From Sphingomonadales bacterium (lineage in GTDB: Bacteria; Pseudomonadota; Alphaproteobacteria; Sphingomonadales; Sphingomonadaceae): a DNA stretch of 64,000 bases. The stretch spans positions 1 to 64,000 of the forward strand of contig SEFZ01000009.1 of NCBI GenBank assembly GCA_004173185.1. Reading direction: 5' to 3'. The notes beneath the pieces are model-generated. The model worked only from the letters and a program-made list of their open reading frames with translations, was not told where the DNA came from and ran no database searches. A program made the position numbers and the translations under genes. This document shows, in pieces, positions 27,231-36,037 of the stretch (position 1 is the stretch's first letter; the number at the start of each line of letters is the position of its first letter).

Positions 27231-27249
27231 CGGACAGCGCAACTGTCCG
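27231..27249. terminator. Hairpin downstream of xth
   Basis: CGGACAG (27231-27237) and CTGTCCG (27243-27249) lie 12 bases past the xth stop on its strand. A second palindrome (CGCCAA/TTGGCG near 27191-27207) follows. The remainder of 27048-27230 shows no gene. Confidence 0.5.
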
Positions 27250-27260
27250 AAAGTGATCGG

Positions 27261-28031
27261 TTAGCGGATGCTGACCCAGGTGGGCGCATGATCGCTGGCG
27301 CGCTCGCGGCCGCGATATTCCTTGTCGACCCCTGCCCCGGCAAAACGATCGGCGGCAATCGGGCTGAGCAACAGGTGATCGATACGGAAGCCCGCGTCAC
27401 GCTGCCACGCCCCGGCCTGATAGTCCCAGAAGGTCCAGACACCGCCGCTCGGGTAACGCGTGCGCAGCGCGTCGGTCCAGCCCTGTGCCAGCAAGGCGCG
27501 ATACCGCTCACGGCTTTCGGGCTGCATCAGCGCGTCATCGGCCATCGCGCGTACCGAATAGGTGTCGTCGTCATTGGGGATGACGTTGTAATCGCCCGCA
27601 AGGATTACCGGCCGCTCTTCGTCGAGCAACACCTGCGCGCGATCCGCGAGGCGCTCCATCCATTTGAGCTTATAGTCGAATTTCGGGCCCGGCTGCGGAT
27701 TGCCGTTGGGCAGATAGATGGAAGCGACGATCACATCGCCGATCTCGGCCTCGATATAGCGGCTGTGCAAATCCTCGGGATCGCCCGCCAGCCCGCGCTG
27801 GCGCTCGACAGGCTGCTGCCCCTTGGCGAGGACCGCAACGCCGTTAAAACCCTTTTGCCCATGCCAGATCGCGCCATAGCCGGCCTTCTCGATGTCAGCG
27901 ATGGGGATCGTTTCGTCGGAGCTCTTAAGCTCCTGCAGGCAAACCACATCGGGCTGCTGCTCGGCGAGATATTCCAGCAGGCGCTCCATGCGCGCCTTGA
28001 TGCCGTTCACATTATAGCTGACGATCTTCAT
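27261..28031 (-). CDS. xth: Exodeoxyribonuclease III (AP endonuclease)
   Basis: A 256-residue exonuclease III/AP endonuclease of base excision repair. Motifs are SYNVNGIKAR near the start, CLQELKSSD with the metal-binding Glu, the AGDYNVIP catalytic Asp/Asn pair, and RIDHLLLS plus the closing SDHAPTW with the Asp-His pair. Length is as expected. The ATG at 28031 starts seven bases after the erpA stop, so the two genes form a unit. Confidence 0.94.
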   Translation of the reverse strand: MKIVSYNVNGIKARMERLLEYLAEQQPDVVCLQELKSSDETIPIADIEKAGYGAIWHGQKGFNGVAVLAKGQQPVERQRGLAGDPEDLHSRYIEAEIGDVIVASIYLPNGNPQPGPKFDYKLKWMERLADRAQVLLDEERPVILAGDYNVIPNDDDTYSVRAMADDALMQPESRERYRALLAQGWTDALRTRYPSGGVWTFWDYQAGAWQRDAGFRIDHLLLSPIAADRFAGAGVDKEYRGRERASDHAPTWVSIR

Positions 28032-28038
28032 GCGAGAC

Positions 28039-28380
28039 TCAGATCGAGAAGCTGGTGCCGCAGCCACAGCCCGAGGCGGCCTGCGGATTGGTCACCGCGA
28101 AATGCGCGCCGCCGAGATTGTCGACGAAATCGACCTGCGAGCCGCGCACGAGATCCAAGCTGATCGAATCGACGACGAGCCGCACGCCATCGGTCTCGAC
28201 CACCAGATCGTCGCCCTCGGGCGCTTCCGCCATGCCAAACTTATACTGGAAGCCCGAGCAGCCTCCGCCTTCTACCGACAATCGCAGGATCGCCGGCTTG
28301 GCCTGCTTCGCCGCAATCGCCGCAATGCGCGCAGCGGCAGCGGTGGTGAGCGCCATATCGGGCTGGGTGAGCGTGGTCAT
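28039..28380 (-). CDS. erpA: Iron-sulfur cluster insertion protein ErpA (A-type carrier)
   Basis: A 113-residue HesB/IscA family protein. The three cluster-binding cysteines are Cys41 in EGGGCSGFQY and Cys105 and Cys107 in ASGCGCGTSFSI. It delivers [Fe-S] clusters to apoproteins. The first ATG (28380) is used; an ATG eight codons later (MALTTAAAA) is an alternative. It is followed closely by xth, an order often seen in sphingomonads after dgt; dgt is elsewhere in this window. Confidence 0.9.
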   Translation of the reverse strand: MTTLTQPDMALTTAAAARIAAIAAKQAKPAILRLSVEGGGCSGFQYKFGMAEAPEGDDLVVETDGVRLVVDSISLDLVRGSQVDFVDNLGGAHFAVTNPQAASGCGCGTSFSI

Positions 28381-28480
28381 GAGGTGGAGATAGTGGCGCG
28401 AGCGCGTGGGGGCAATGCGCGTCAGGGGTATTGCTCGCGTGGAGGATGATCGAAATCACATCGGTCCGAAAGCGCCACAA

Positions 28481-28512
28481 AAGAAAGGGGGGCCGCCCAA
28501 CGGACGACCCCC
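28481..28512 (-). terminator. Intrinsic terminator of the M23 peptidase gene
   Basis: On the minus strand GGGGGTCGTCC pairs with GGGCGGCCCCCC (plus coordinates 28487-28512), and TTTCTTTT follows. Confidence 0.75.
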
Positions 28513-28540
28513 ACACTCTCTCTCCTACCCTCTCAGGGGA

Positions 28541-29731
28541 TTACTTGCGCGGGCCGCCCATAGCGCCGCCCGTGGCGCGGTCCTGGATCTGGACCAGATA
28601 TTCGCCGCTCTGCATGAAGGGGATCGGGTTGACCGCCTTGCCGTCAACGCGGACTTCATAATGGAGGTGGCTGCCGGTCGAACGCCCGGTCGAGCCCATC
28701 AGGCCGATCAACTGGCCGCGCTTCACGCGGGTGTTGTCGGCAATGAGGATCTTCGAAAGATGGCCGTAGCGCGTCTCGATGCCGCGACCATGGTTGATCT
28801 GAACGAGATTTCCGTAGCCGCCGCGGCGCGCGGCATGGCTGATAACGCCATCGGCAGTCGCGTAAATCGGCGTGCCGATCGCGCCCGGGATGTCGACGCC
28901 TGCGTGCATCGCGGCAGTGCCGCGGAACGGATCGGAGCGGACGCCGTAGCTCGAGGTGAAGATCAGCTTGTCGACCGGCTGCATCGACGGGATCGAAATC
29001 ACCGTCTGCTCAAGCATGTCGAGCTTCTTCCAGGTCTGGAACAGCGCGCGGAACTGGGCATCGGCAACCGCGGAATCGGCGCTGGCACCAGCCGGCGTGT
29101 CATTCTCGTCGATCGGCTCATAGGGGCCGCCCATCGCGACGTTCGAATAGCGCTCCGGCGTAAGGCCGAGCGTGCGAAGATGCTTGGCAGTTTCCTGATA
29201 CCGTGCTTCGCCAGCGGCGCGAGCCTTGCCGGCGAGAACGACCTGGCGTGCTTCGACGCGCTTGAGCGGCGCGAGCACTTCCTTGGCGACAGCGCTGGTC
29301 TGGGGAGCATGGGCCGGAAGCTGGCGCTCGATTGCGGCGCGATCGGGCGTGCCTTCCGACATGGTTGCCGAGATCAGCGCCTGATTCTGCTCGATGCGTG
29401 CGGCCTGAAGCTTGGCGGCTTCCTTGGCGGCGGTGACGTCTTCCTGAAGCTCTTCGAACTGCTCGCGCATCAGCGCGACCTGTGCTTCGGGCGATGCCGG
29501 CGTGCCCGTCACGCCGCTGATTGCGATCGCGCCGACGGTGGCCTGCGCCACGCCATAAGCCGAAAAGAGAACGGTGACGGTGGCGACACCGGCGAGCAGT
29601 GCCTGTGTGCGGCCTGCAACGCTGAAGCGGCGGAGATCGCGGCCGTCATGGAAGATGAAATCACGGGTGGTAAAAAAGCTGCGGAACCGTTGGCTCAGCT
29701 TGGTCGTTTTGATGTTCGATGCGTTAGCCAT
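28541..29731 (-). CDS. M23 family peptidoglycan endopeptidase, membrane anchored
   Basis: A 396-residue protein. A basic cytoplasmic head (1-40) is followed by one membrane helix (about 42-70), a coiled-coil region (about 85-125), and a C-terminal LytM/M23 domain (about 265-375). The zinc motifs are complete: HAGVDIPG (HxxxD) and GSHLHYEV (HLH). The architecture fits envelope endopeptidases or EnvC-like amidase activators; complete zinc ligands point to true peptidase activity. It has terminators on both sides and so forms its own transcription unit. Confidence 0.9.
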   Translation of the reverse strand: MANASNIKTTKLSQRFRSFFTTRDFIFHDGRDLRRFSVAGRTQALLAGVATVTVLFSAYGVAQATVGAIAISGVTGTPASPEAQVALMREQFEELQEDVTAAKEAAKLQAARIEQNQALISATMSEGTPDRAAIERQLPAHAPQTSAVAKEVLAPLKRVEARQVVLAGKARAAGEARYQETAKHLRTLGLTPERYSNVAMGGPYEPIDENDTPAGASADSAVADAQFRALFQTWKKLDMLEQTVISIPSMQPVDKLIFTSSYGVRSDPFRGTAAMHAGVDIPGAIGTPIYATADGVISHAARRGGYGNLVQINHGRGIETRYGHLSKILIADNTRVKRGQLIGLMGSTGRSTGSHLHYEVRVDGKAVNPIPFMQSGEYLVQIQDRATGGAMGGPRK

Positions 29732-29748
29732 TTGTCCCCGGCAACCTG

Positions 29749-29787
29749 AAAAAAAGCACTCACCGATTCTTGCGTCTCGGCAGTGCT
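29749..29787 (-). terminator. Intrinsic terminator after the glnE-bcp-DUF455 unit
   Basis: On the minus strand AGCACTGCCGA pairs with TCGGTGAGTGCT (plus 29755-29787) and seven T follow (A run 29749-29755 on plus). It lies between the DUF455 stop and the M23 peptidase start. Confidence 0.85.
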
Positions 29788-29853
29788 AAAAACCCTAGTT
29801 GTCGCAGCAGCAGCCCCTCCGCTTCTGGACGGCTTTGCTTTTGGCGGATTTAT

Positions 29854-30645
29854 TCAATCAACGGCAAGGGCTTGGTAATATTCGCGGGACAAACCGGCTG
29901 AGTCGCGCGCTGAGTCGTTGAACGGAGGCTTAATCAGCCCCCTGAAATGCTTAACCACCAATGCCTGCCAATGCATTTCGGGCACCAGATTCGCTGCAGC
30001 GCATAATGATTCGAACCACTTTGTACCCGCTCGAACGTGGCGAATCTCATCCTTGAAAATACGCGATAAAATGGTTGCGGTAGCGCTATCACCGGCGCGC
30101 TCGAATCGCTCCAATGTGGCGGGAGTCACGTCGAGTCCACGCGCTTCCAACACCATCGGGACCACCGCCAATCGGGCCATCGGATCATACGCAGTCTCAG
30201 CCGCTGCATCCCACAAACCGTCATGCGCGGGCAGCGCGCCATAATGGCTGCCGAGTTGGCGCAGCCGGCGGTCGAGCAAGGCAAAATGGAGCGCCTCATC
30301 GGCCCCTACTCCCAGCCAGTCATCGATAAACTCGCGCGGAAATTGCCCGCCAAAACGTCCGGCCATGTCGAACGCCAGATCGATCGCGGAAAACTCGATA
30401 TGGGCAAGCGCATGGATCAGCGCCATGCGGCCATGCGCACTGCCCTTGCCGCGCTTGGGCATGCGATTGGGCGGCAGGAGTTCAGGCTCAGCCGGGCGCA
30501 CCGGGCGATCGGGCATCGCCACGTCGAACTCGTGCAAGAGCCGCCCGAGCCGCCAGTCGCGCGCGACGCGGCGGGCGAGCATCACCTTGGCGCGCGGCTC
30601 CGCAGTGTCGAGGACGGCGCGTATCGCGCGCGCAACGTTGGTCAC
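29854..30645 (-). CDS. DUF455 ferritin-like protein
   Basis: A 263-residue member of the DUF455 family, which has a ferritin-like four-helix fold with likely di-iron ligands. Candidates are ALAHIEFSAIDLAFD, WLGVGADEALHF and FKDEIRHVRAGTKWFE, with the repeated ExxH spacing. The biological role of the family is not established. The GTG at 30645 overlaps the bcp stop (GTGA), so it is coupled to a peroxiredoxin, which suggests a link to oxidant or iron handling. Confidence 0.85.
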   Translation of the reverse strand: MTNVARAIRAVLDTAEPRAKVMLARRVARDWRLGRLLHEFDVAMPDRPVRPAEPELLPPNRMPKRGKGSAHGRMALIHALAHIEFSAIDLAFDMAGRFGGQFPREFIDDWLGVGADEALHFALLDRRLRQLGSHYGALPAHDGLWDAAAETAYDPMARLAVVPMVLEARGLDVTPATLERFERAGDSATATILSRIFKDEIRHVRAGTKWFESLCAAANLVPEMHWQALVVKHFRGLIKPPFNDSARDSAGLSREYYQALAVD

Positions 30646-31115
30646 CGCGCGAGCAGTTCCTTGACCGATTCGAGCACATCAACCACATGGCCCGGCACGC
30701 GCACGCGCCGCCACGATCGGAACAATTTGCCATCGGGCGCAAACAGGAAGGTCGAGCGATCGATCCCCATATACCGTTTGCCGTAGAGCTGTTTCTCAAC
30801 CCACACGTCGAACACTTCCATCGCCTTGCCATCGGTATCGGTGGCTAGCGGCACGGTGAGGTCGTATTTGGTGATGAACTTCTGGTGCTTGATCGCGCCA
30901 TCCTTGGATACGCCGAGCACCGAAGCGCCGAGCGCTTCAAACTCGGGCATCATCGCCGAGAAATCCTGCGCCTCACGCGTGCAGCCAGACGTATCGTCCT
31001 TGGGATAGAAATAGAGCACGAACGGGCGCCCGGCCTGATCCTTGAGCGAGATCGTGCCGCCACTCGGGGTATCCAGCTCGATATTGGGAAGCTTGTCGCC
31101 TTCCTCGATTGCCAT
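30642..31115 (-). CDS. bcp: Thiol peroxidase Bcp (peroxiredoxin)
   Basis: A 157-residue PrxQ/Bcp peroxiredoxin reducing hydroperoxides with thioredoxin. The peroxidatic Cys45 stands in FYPKDDTSGCTREAQDF. The resolving cysteine that E. coli Bcp has five residues later is absent, so this is the 1-Cys form. The closing SWRRVRVPGHVVDVL is typical. It starts one base after the glnE stop and is overlapped by the DUF455 gene. Confidence 0.92.
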   Translation of the reverse strand: MAIEEGDKLPNIELDTPSGGTISLKDQAGRPFVLYFYPKDDTSGCTREAQDFSAMMPEFEALGASVLGVSKDGAIKHQKFITKYDLTVPLATDTDGKAMEVFDVWVEKQLYGKRYMGIDRSTFLFAPDGKLFRSWRRVRVPGHVVDVLESVKELLAR

Positions 31116-31116
31116 G

Positions 31117-33828
31117 TCAGTGTTCCGCCTGTCCTGAGCCTGTCGAAGGACCGCGGATCGCGGCCCAGCACACGCGAACCTCCTGCCGGGTCCGGTCCAG
31201 CTCCGCAACCACCTCTTCCCACGAACCAAGCCCAACCGCGCGCGCGATCAGCGCCTGTGTGGGAAGCCCCGGCACCTGCGAATCGGGCGCGACAAGGCGC
31301 AGCGTGACGAGCATGCGCGAGAGAAAGTCGTGTGCGGGGCGCATGCCCGCAGACATCAGTCCGGCCGCATGCAGCGCGTCGATCGCGCGCCCGAGTTGCG
31401 GATCGAAGGCCGTGCGGTGAACGAGTTGGAGCGTGTGGACCGCGAATTCCAGATCGACCAGCCCGCCCTCGGAAAGCTTCGCATCGAGCGGGCCCTTGGG
31501 TGGCTTATGCGCCGCCATCTCCTCGCGCATCTTCGCGGATTCGGCAACGATATCGCGCTGGGGCCTCGCGCCTTCCAGCACCTCGCGAACCACCTTGTTG
31601 ACTGCCGCGCGCGCTGCCGCAGAGCCAAAGATCGGGCGCAGGCGAGTGAGCGCCATATGCTCCCAGGTCCAGGCATCTTCGCGCTGGTATCGCTCGAAGC
31701 CGTCGAGCGAGACGACCAGCGGCCCCTGCGCGCCCGAAGGACGCAGTCGCGTATCGATCTCATACAGCGGCCCCGCCGCGGTCGGCACGCTGAGTGCTCC
31801 CGAAACGCGCTGGGCCAGGCGGTTATAATAGGTCACCGCGCCCAGCGGCTTTGGTCCATCCGATTCCGCGGCATAATCGCCGGTGAACAAGTAGATCAGA
31901 TCGAGATCGGAGGCATGGGTGAGCGCCGCTCCGCCCATCCGCCCGAGCGCGAGGATCACGAGTTCGCTATCCGGAACCCGGCCATGCGCGCGCGTGAATT
32001 CCGCGACCGTGGCGCTGGTCAACACTTCGATCGCAGCTTCCGCGACACGGGCATAGCCGGCGGACACTTCAAGCGGATCGCTGGTGCCCGATACGATCTG
32101 TGCACCAAGAGCAAAGCGCTTTTCGTTGACCAGCTTGCGCACGTGATCGAGCTGCCACTGATAATCCGCCCCCACCTCGCGCGCCGCCATTTCGGCGATC
32201 AGCGCAGGGATGTCAGGCATCGGATCGAGCGCTGTGGCGTCGATCAGCCCGTCTAGCAGTTCGGCGCGGCGGCCGAGTTGTTCGGCGAGTGTGGGGGCGT
32301 GGCACAACACGGAGCTGAGCAATCGGGCCAGCGCAGGCTGCGCCTCCAGCAAGCGGAAGAAATTGATCGCGCTGGGCAGCCGCGAGAGCATCGCGTCGAA
32401 ACGGGTGATCGCATGGGTGCTGTCCGGCGCCTTGGCAAAGGCATAGATCAGGCCGGGCAATACGGCCTCCAGCGCTTCGCGTGCCTGCGAGGTACGCAGC
32501 GCCGGATAATTGCCGCCGCGCCACCCTTCCACGATCCGCGCCGCGCCCGCCGGGTGATCGAACCCCGCCTCGCTCAGTTGCGCCTGAAGCGTCGCGTTGC
32601 TCGCAGGCAGGCGAGGCTCGGAATCGTCGCTGAGCGAATCATAGAAGCGCCCCACCCGCTCGGCATGCGGACGCAGGAGATCGAGCAAGGCCGCGCTGCT
32701 CGGCAAGCCGTGGAGTGCGGCCACGTTGGTAAGCGCCTCCGCATCGGCGGGAAGCTGGTGGGTCTGGCGATCGTCGACCATCTGGAGACGGTGCTCGACG
32801 GTGCGGAATACGGTGTACGCCTCGGCCAGCGCCGCAGCCTCCTCCGCATCGATGCGCCCTGCCGCCGCCAGTGCGGCAAGTGCATCGCGGGTCGCAGGCG
32901 CTCGCAGCGCGGGATCGCGGCCGCCATGGATCAGTTGGTGGATCTGCGCGAAGAACTCGACTTCGCGAATGCCGCCCCTGCCCCGCTTGAGATCATAGCC
33001 GGGGCCAAACGCCTGTGATTGCGAATAATGATCGCGAATGCGGCGGCTGATGTCGCGAATTTCGCGCAGCGCACCGTAATCGACTGCGCGCCGCCATACG
33101 AATGGGCGCACCATATCGAGGAAATAGCCGCCCAGCGCGAGATCGCCGGCGCAGGCCCGCGCGCGGATGAATGCAGCCCGCTCCCACGGCAGAGCCTGCG
33201 ACTCATAATAGGATATCGCGGCCTCGACCGGCAGCGCGATCGGCGTGGCTTCGGGCGAAGGCCGCAGCCGGAGATCGACGCGCATCACATAGCCATCGCC
33301 GTCGCGCGTCTGGAGCAGTTCCACCACGCGGCGTCCGATCCGCACCGCAGCCTCGGCGACATCTTCGCGCGGACGATGCGGCAGGGTGGCGGGATCGTAG
33401 ATCAGGATCGGGTCTATGTCGGACGAGTAATTAAGCTCGCGGCTGCCCTGTTTACCCAGCGCGATCGCGGCGAAACCCACCGGCTCGGCATCGGGGGTCC
33501 GCTCAAGGATCGCGGTGCGGATCGCGCGATCCAGCGCATCATCGGCGAAATCGCTGAGCGTCTGCGTAACGCGGGTGAGATCGAACTGCCCGGACAGATC
33601 GCCCATCGCGACGATCAGCGCCAGTCGACGCCGCTCGATGCGCAGCCGCGCGGCCATATTCATATCGCCTGCGAAATTACGCGCTGTGGCGATCGGGTCT
33701 TCAAACGCCTCGGGCAAGCTCTCCGCCAGTTGCGGCTCGCGATCCAGAAGCATTGCAAGGAAAGAGGAATGATTACGCGCGCGGGAAATCGCCGCGTCCA
33801 CTGAAGATGAAGGGGAGATTAACGCCAT
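31117..33828 (-). CDS. glnE: Bifunctional glutamine synthetase adenylyltransferase/deadenylase GlnE
   Basis: A 903-residue GlnE, which modifies glutamine synthetase in response to nitrogen status through PII. Both nucleotidyltransferase domains are seen: LGKQGSRELNYSSDIDPILI in the N-terminal half and LGRMGGAALTHASDLDLIYL in the C-terminal half, each with its DxD metal pair and a following RLRPS element. Two helical domains separate and follow them. The last eleven residues are encoded by a REP-like repeat and are not family sequence. Slightly shorter than the E. coli protein (946), normal for alphaproteobacteria. Confidence 0.95.
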   Translation of the reverse strand: MALISPSSSVDAAISRARNHSSFLAMLLDREPQLAESLPEAFEDPIATARNFAGDMNMAARLRIERRRLALIVAMGDLSGQFDLTRVTQTLSDFADDALDRAIRTAILERTPDAEPVGFAAIALGKQGSRELNYSSDIDPILIYDPATLPHRPREDVAEAAVRIGRRVVELLQTRDGDGYVMRVDLRLRPSPEATPIALPVEAAISYYESQALPWERAAFIRARACAGDLALGGYFLDMVRPFVWRRAVDYGALREIRDISRRIRDHYSQSQAFGPGYDLKRGRGGIREVEFFAQIHQLIHGGRDPALRAPATRDALAALAAAGRIDAEEAAALAEAYTVFRTVEHRLQMVDDRQTHQLPADAEALTNVAALHGLPSSAALLDLLRPHAERVGRFYDSLSDDSEPRLPASNATLQAQLSEAGFDHPAGAARIVEGWRGGNYPALRTSQAREALEAVLPGLIYAFAKAPDSTHAITRFDAMLSRLPSAINFFRLLEAQPALARLLSSVLCHAPTLAEQLGRRAELLDGLIDATALDPMPDIPALIAEMAAREVGADYQWQLDHVRKLVNEKRFALGAQIVSGTSDPLEVSAGYARVAEAAIEVLTSATVAEFTRAHGRVPDSELVILALGRMGGAALTHASDLDLIYLFTGDYAAESDGPKPLGAVTYYNRLAQRVSGALSVPTAAGPLYEIDTRLRPSGAQGPLVVSLDGFERYQREDAWTWEHMALTRLRPIFGSAAARAAVNKVVREVLEGARPQRDIVAESAKMREEMAAHKPPKGPLDAKLSEGGLVDLEFAVHTLQLVHRTAFDPQLGRAIDALHAAGLMSAGMRPAHDFLSRMLVTLRLVAPDSQVPGLPTQALIARAVGLGSWEEVVAELDRTRQEVRVCWAAIRGPSTGSGQAEH
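31123..31152. repeat. REP-like element inside the glnE 3' end
   Basis: The minus strand carries CCTTCGACAGGCTCAGGACA, a variant of the CTTCGACAAGCTCAG repeat found elsewhere in this window (44413-44493, 60761-60875). It encodes the last residues of GlnE (GPSTGSGQAEH). Confidence 0.75.
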
Positions 33829-33868
33829 TAACTCAAACGCTTCCGTTCCGAGTTTTTACGAGTGTCAA

Positions 33869-33893
33869 GCAACAAATGCCCTCTCCGTCCGTT
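33869..33893 (+). promoter_or_regulatory. EcfG-like promoter before the second nepR
   Basis: GCAAC (33869-33873), 16 bases, CGTT (33890-33893); one mismatch to GGAAC-N16-CGTT. The predicted start lies almost at the GTG of the gene (33902). Confidence 0.45.
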
Positions 33894-33901
33894 TCAACTG
33901 C

Positions 33902-34090
33902 GTGACCCGCTCTTCATCCGGATCGGCCCAAGAGGCCCAGCAGCCCGCTTACCGGGTCGAGGCACCCCGCGCCAGCGACGCCATCGGCGTAGCGCTGCGC
34001 GGCGCGTATATGGATGAGAGCGGCCTGCCCGACGATATGGCGGCGATGCTCCGCCAGCTCAATCGGTCGGATGGTTTCCGGTCGCACTGA
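33902..34090 (+). CDS. NepR-like anti-sigma factor, short paralogue
   Basis: A 62-residue protein whose C-terminal half reads IGVALRGAYMDESGLPDDMAA, then MLRQLN. This aligns with the NepR core of the locus (VGDALRQAYDETVGETVPDD, then LLALLKKLD) with a two-residue deletion between the two helices. NepR sequesters the sigma factor EcfG until phosphorylated PhyR binds NepR. The N-terminal half is polar and probably disordered. GTG at 33902 has no ribosome site; the start of the message may coincide with it. It converges with ecfG across a shared terminator. Binding partner and function are inferred. Confidence 0.7.
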   Translation: MTRSSSGSAQEAQQPAYRVEAPRASDAIGVALRGAYMDESGLPDDMAAMLRQLNRSDGFRSH

Positions 34091-34122
34091 GCAAAATCGC
34101 TAAATAGCAAAATCACTGGATG

Positions 34123-34150
34123 AAAAAACTCCCCGGTATTTGCCGGGGAG
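34123..34150. terminator. Bidirectional terminator between nepR-like gene and ecfG
   Basis: CTCCCCGG (34129-34136) pairs with CCGGGGAG (34143-34150). Six A precede, giving a T run for ecfG on the minus strand; CTTTCT follows on the plus strand. Confidence 0.9.
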
Positions 34151-34162
34151 CTTTCTATGCGT

Positions 34163-34819
34163 TTACGAGGCGCTGCGATCGCGGCTGAGATCGTCGACCT
34201 GCCCCATGATGGTATCGAGCGCGCTCTTGCCACCGGGGTTCGCTGCCATATCGCGACGCGACGGCAATTGGCCTTCGGACAGCAATGCCTCCAGCGCGAC
34301 ACGGCCGCGCGCAACGCGGCTCTTGATCGTGCCGACGGCGACCTGACAGATTTCGGCTGCCTCTTCATACGCAAAGCCACCCGCACCCACGAGAATCAGC
34401 GCCTCGCGCTGGGGCTGCGGCAGATGGAGCAATGCGCGCTGCATGTCCGAAAGCTCGACATGGCGATCCTGGCTCGCTGGCGCCGCAAGGATGCGGTCCG
34501 CGACAAGATCGTCCCATTCGCCCTTGAAGCGCGCGCGGCGCATCTGGCTGAGATACAGGTTGCGCAGGATGATGAAGGTCCAGGCACGCATATTGGTGCC
34601 CGCCTGGAAGCGCTTGCGCGCCGCCCATGCCTTGAGCAAAGTTTCCTGCACCAGATCGTCGGCAAGGTCGCGATTGCCCGAAAGCGAGCGGCCAAAGGCG
34701 CGCAGATGCGGGATCACCGCGCCCAACTGCACCTTGAATTCGGGATCGGATAGCGAGACGTGCTCGATCGGCGCCTCAACACCGTCTTCCTGCTCGTCAG
34801 GCTGTTCAGTCTCGCTCAT
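34163..34819 (-). CDS. ecfG: General stress response sigma factor EcfG
   Basis: A 218-residue ECF sigma factor of the EcfG (ECF15) group. Region 2 shows LRAFGRSLSGNRDLADDLVQ, then ETLLKAWAARKRF and TNMRAWTFIILRN. Region 4 is LPQPQREALILVGAGGFAYE and the recognition helix VAVGTIKSRVARGR. The C-terminal tail after region 4 is typical for EcfG. It directs transcription from GGAAC-N16/17-CGTT promoters. It is transcribed alone or with the 45-residue gene upstream, with its own terminator. nepR is not in the same operon here but 1.4 kb away. Confidence 0.93.
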   Translation of the reverse strand: MSETEQPDEQEDGVEAPIEHVSLSDPEFKVQLGAVIPHLRAFGRSLSGNRDLADDLVQETLLKAWAARKRFQAGTNMRAWTFIILRNLYLSQMRRARFKGEWDDLVADRILAAPASQDRHVELSDMQRALLHLPQPQREALILVGAGGFAYEEAAEICQVAVGTIKSRVARGRVALEALLSEGQLPSRRDMAANPGGKSALDTIMGQVDDLSRDRSAS

Positions 34820-34909
34820 CGATTCCCGCTCTTTGGGCGTCGTTCGCCGCCATAGGTATGGAGATTAGGCGTCACGGACGCGATTGCCAGCGCATAAAGC
34901 ACAGGCCCG

Positions 34910-35047
34910 TCAGACGTAGAGGATTACCAGGAAGGCCGCGATCACCAGCACCAGCCCGATGCCCAGCACATAGCGGGTGACATGGGGCGTGGAGCCAGCG
35001 CGGGCGTCTTCGGTGGAGACGTGGGTCGGGGGTTCGTTCTCAGCCAT
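34910..35047 (-). CDS. 45-residue single-pass membrane protein in the stress locus
   Basis: A short ORF between phyR and ecfG on the same strand. The first 26 residues are polar (MAENEPPTHVSTEDARAGST), and the rest is one membrane helix (YVLGIGLVLVIAAFLVILYV). The stop follows the helix directly. It has good codon use and no close relative that I recognise. An in-frame ATG at 35056 is an alternative start. GGGGG lies upstream. It is 90 bases from ecfG and 79 bases from phyR. A stress-membrane role is suggested by position only. Confidence 0.6.
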   Translation of the reverse strand: MAENEPPTHVSTEDARAGSTPHVTRYVLGIGLVLVIAAFLVILYV

Positions 35048-35126
35048 GACAACCATAACCCCCGACAAACGTTTTGGCTCCGTATCAGATGGAACCCAAA
35101 CCGAATTTTTATTGGGTGCGGCGTTT

Positions 35127-35924
35127 TTAGACCGGCACCGTCGCCTGATCGAAGAACAAAGCCTGGCTGATCGTGGTCTTCACGGTTTCGCGCTGAAACG
35201 GCTTGGTGATCAGGAAGGTAGGCTCGGGGCGCTCGCCGGTAAGCAGGCGCTCGGGGAACGCAGTGATGAAGATCACCGGCACGCTGAATTCGGCCAGGAT
35301 GTCCTTCACCGCATCGATGCCCGAACTGTCGTCGGCAAGCTGGATGTCCGCAAGCACCAGACCCGGGCGATCCTCCATCGCCAGCGCAACGGCTTCGTCG
35401 CGGGTAACGGCAACGCCGGTCACGTCATGGCCCAGATCGCGAACGATCTGCTCCAGATCCATCGCGATCAGCGGCTCGTCCTCGATGATCATAACGCGCG
35501 TGCGGGTCTGACGCTCGATTTCGGCAACGGCTTCTGCGACCAGCTTCGACACGTTCTCGGGATCCTCCTCGATAAGATAGCCTGCGTCCTCGATGCTGAA
35601 CCCTTCTACGGTGGTCAGCAGCAGCGCCTGGCGGGAAAGCGGGGTGAGACGGGCGAGACGCTTGCGGGCAATCGCCTCATTGTCGTTCGGCGTATCCTCG
35701 ATCAGATCTTCTTCCTCGAGGTGAACCGACTGCCAGATCGCCTGGAAGGTACGATAAAGGCCGAGCCGGGGATCGACTTCGCGCGGGAACTGATCCGGAG
35801 CGGCGACGATCGCCTCCAGCGAAGCACGCACATATTTGTCGCCTTCTGTCTGACTGCCTGTAAGCGCACGAGCATAGCGGCGGAGAAGCGGAAGGTGCGG
35901 TGCGAGTTGCTGTCCAAGCGACAT
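35127..35924 (-). CDS. phyR: General stress response regulator PhyR
   Basis: A 265-residue PhyR with a sigma-like N-terminal domain (1-135; LARLTPLSRQALLLTTVEGF, then SIEDAGYLIEE mimicking region 4) and a C-terminal receiver (about 140-258). The acidic pocket is IIEDEPLIAMD and the phosphoacceptor Asp lies in LVLADIQLADDSSG; FITAFPERLLTG is the family's FAT-GUY-like segment. On phosphorylation it opens and binds NepR, freeing EcfG. The ATG at 35924 is chosen by homology; the frame runs on to 36044. It is divergent from nepR. Confidence 0.95.
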   Translation of the reverse strand: MSLGQQLAPHLPLLRRYARALTGSQTEGDKYVRASLEAIVAAPDQFPREVDPRLGLYRTFQAIWQSVHLEEEDLIEDTPNDNEAIARKRLARLTPLSRQALLLTTVEGFSIEDAGYLIEEDPENVSKLVAEAVAEIERQTRTRVMIIEDEPLIAMDLEQIVRDLGHDVTGVAVTRDEAVALAMEDRPGLVLADIQLADDSSGIDAVKDILAEFSVPVIFITAFPERLLTGERPEPTFLITKPFQRETVKTTISQALFFDQATVPV

Positions 35925-36037
35925 AACTAGTGTGTTCTCCAATTCGGGTCCGGGCGCTTGTTTCGCCCCCGTTACGGCCCATTGCAAATGTTTATGCACC
36001 CGAAGGAAAGCCCCTCCCCGGATATTGCATCGCATGT

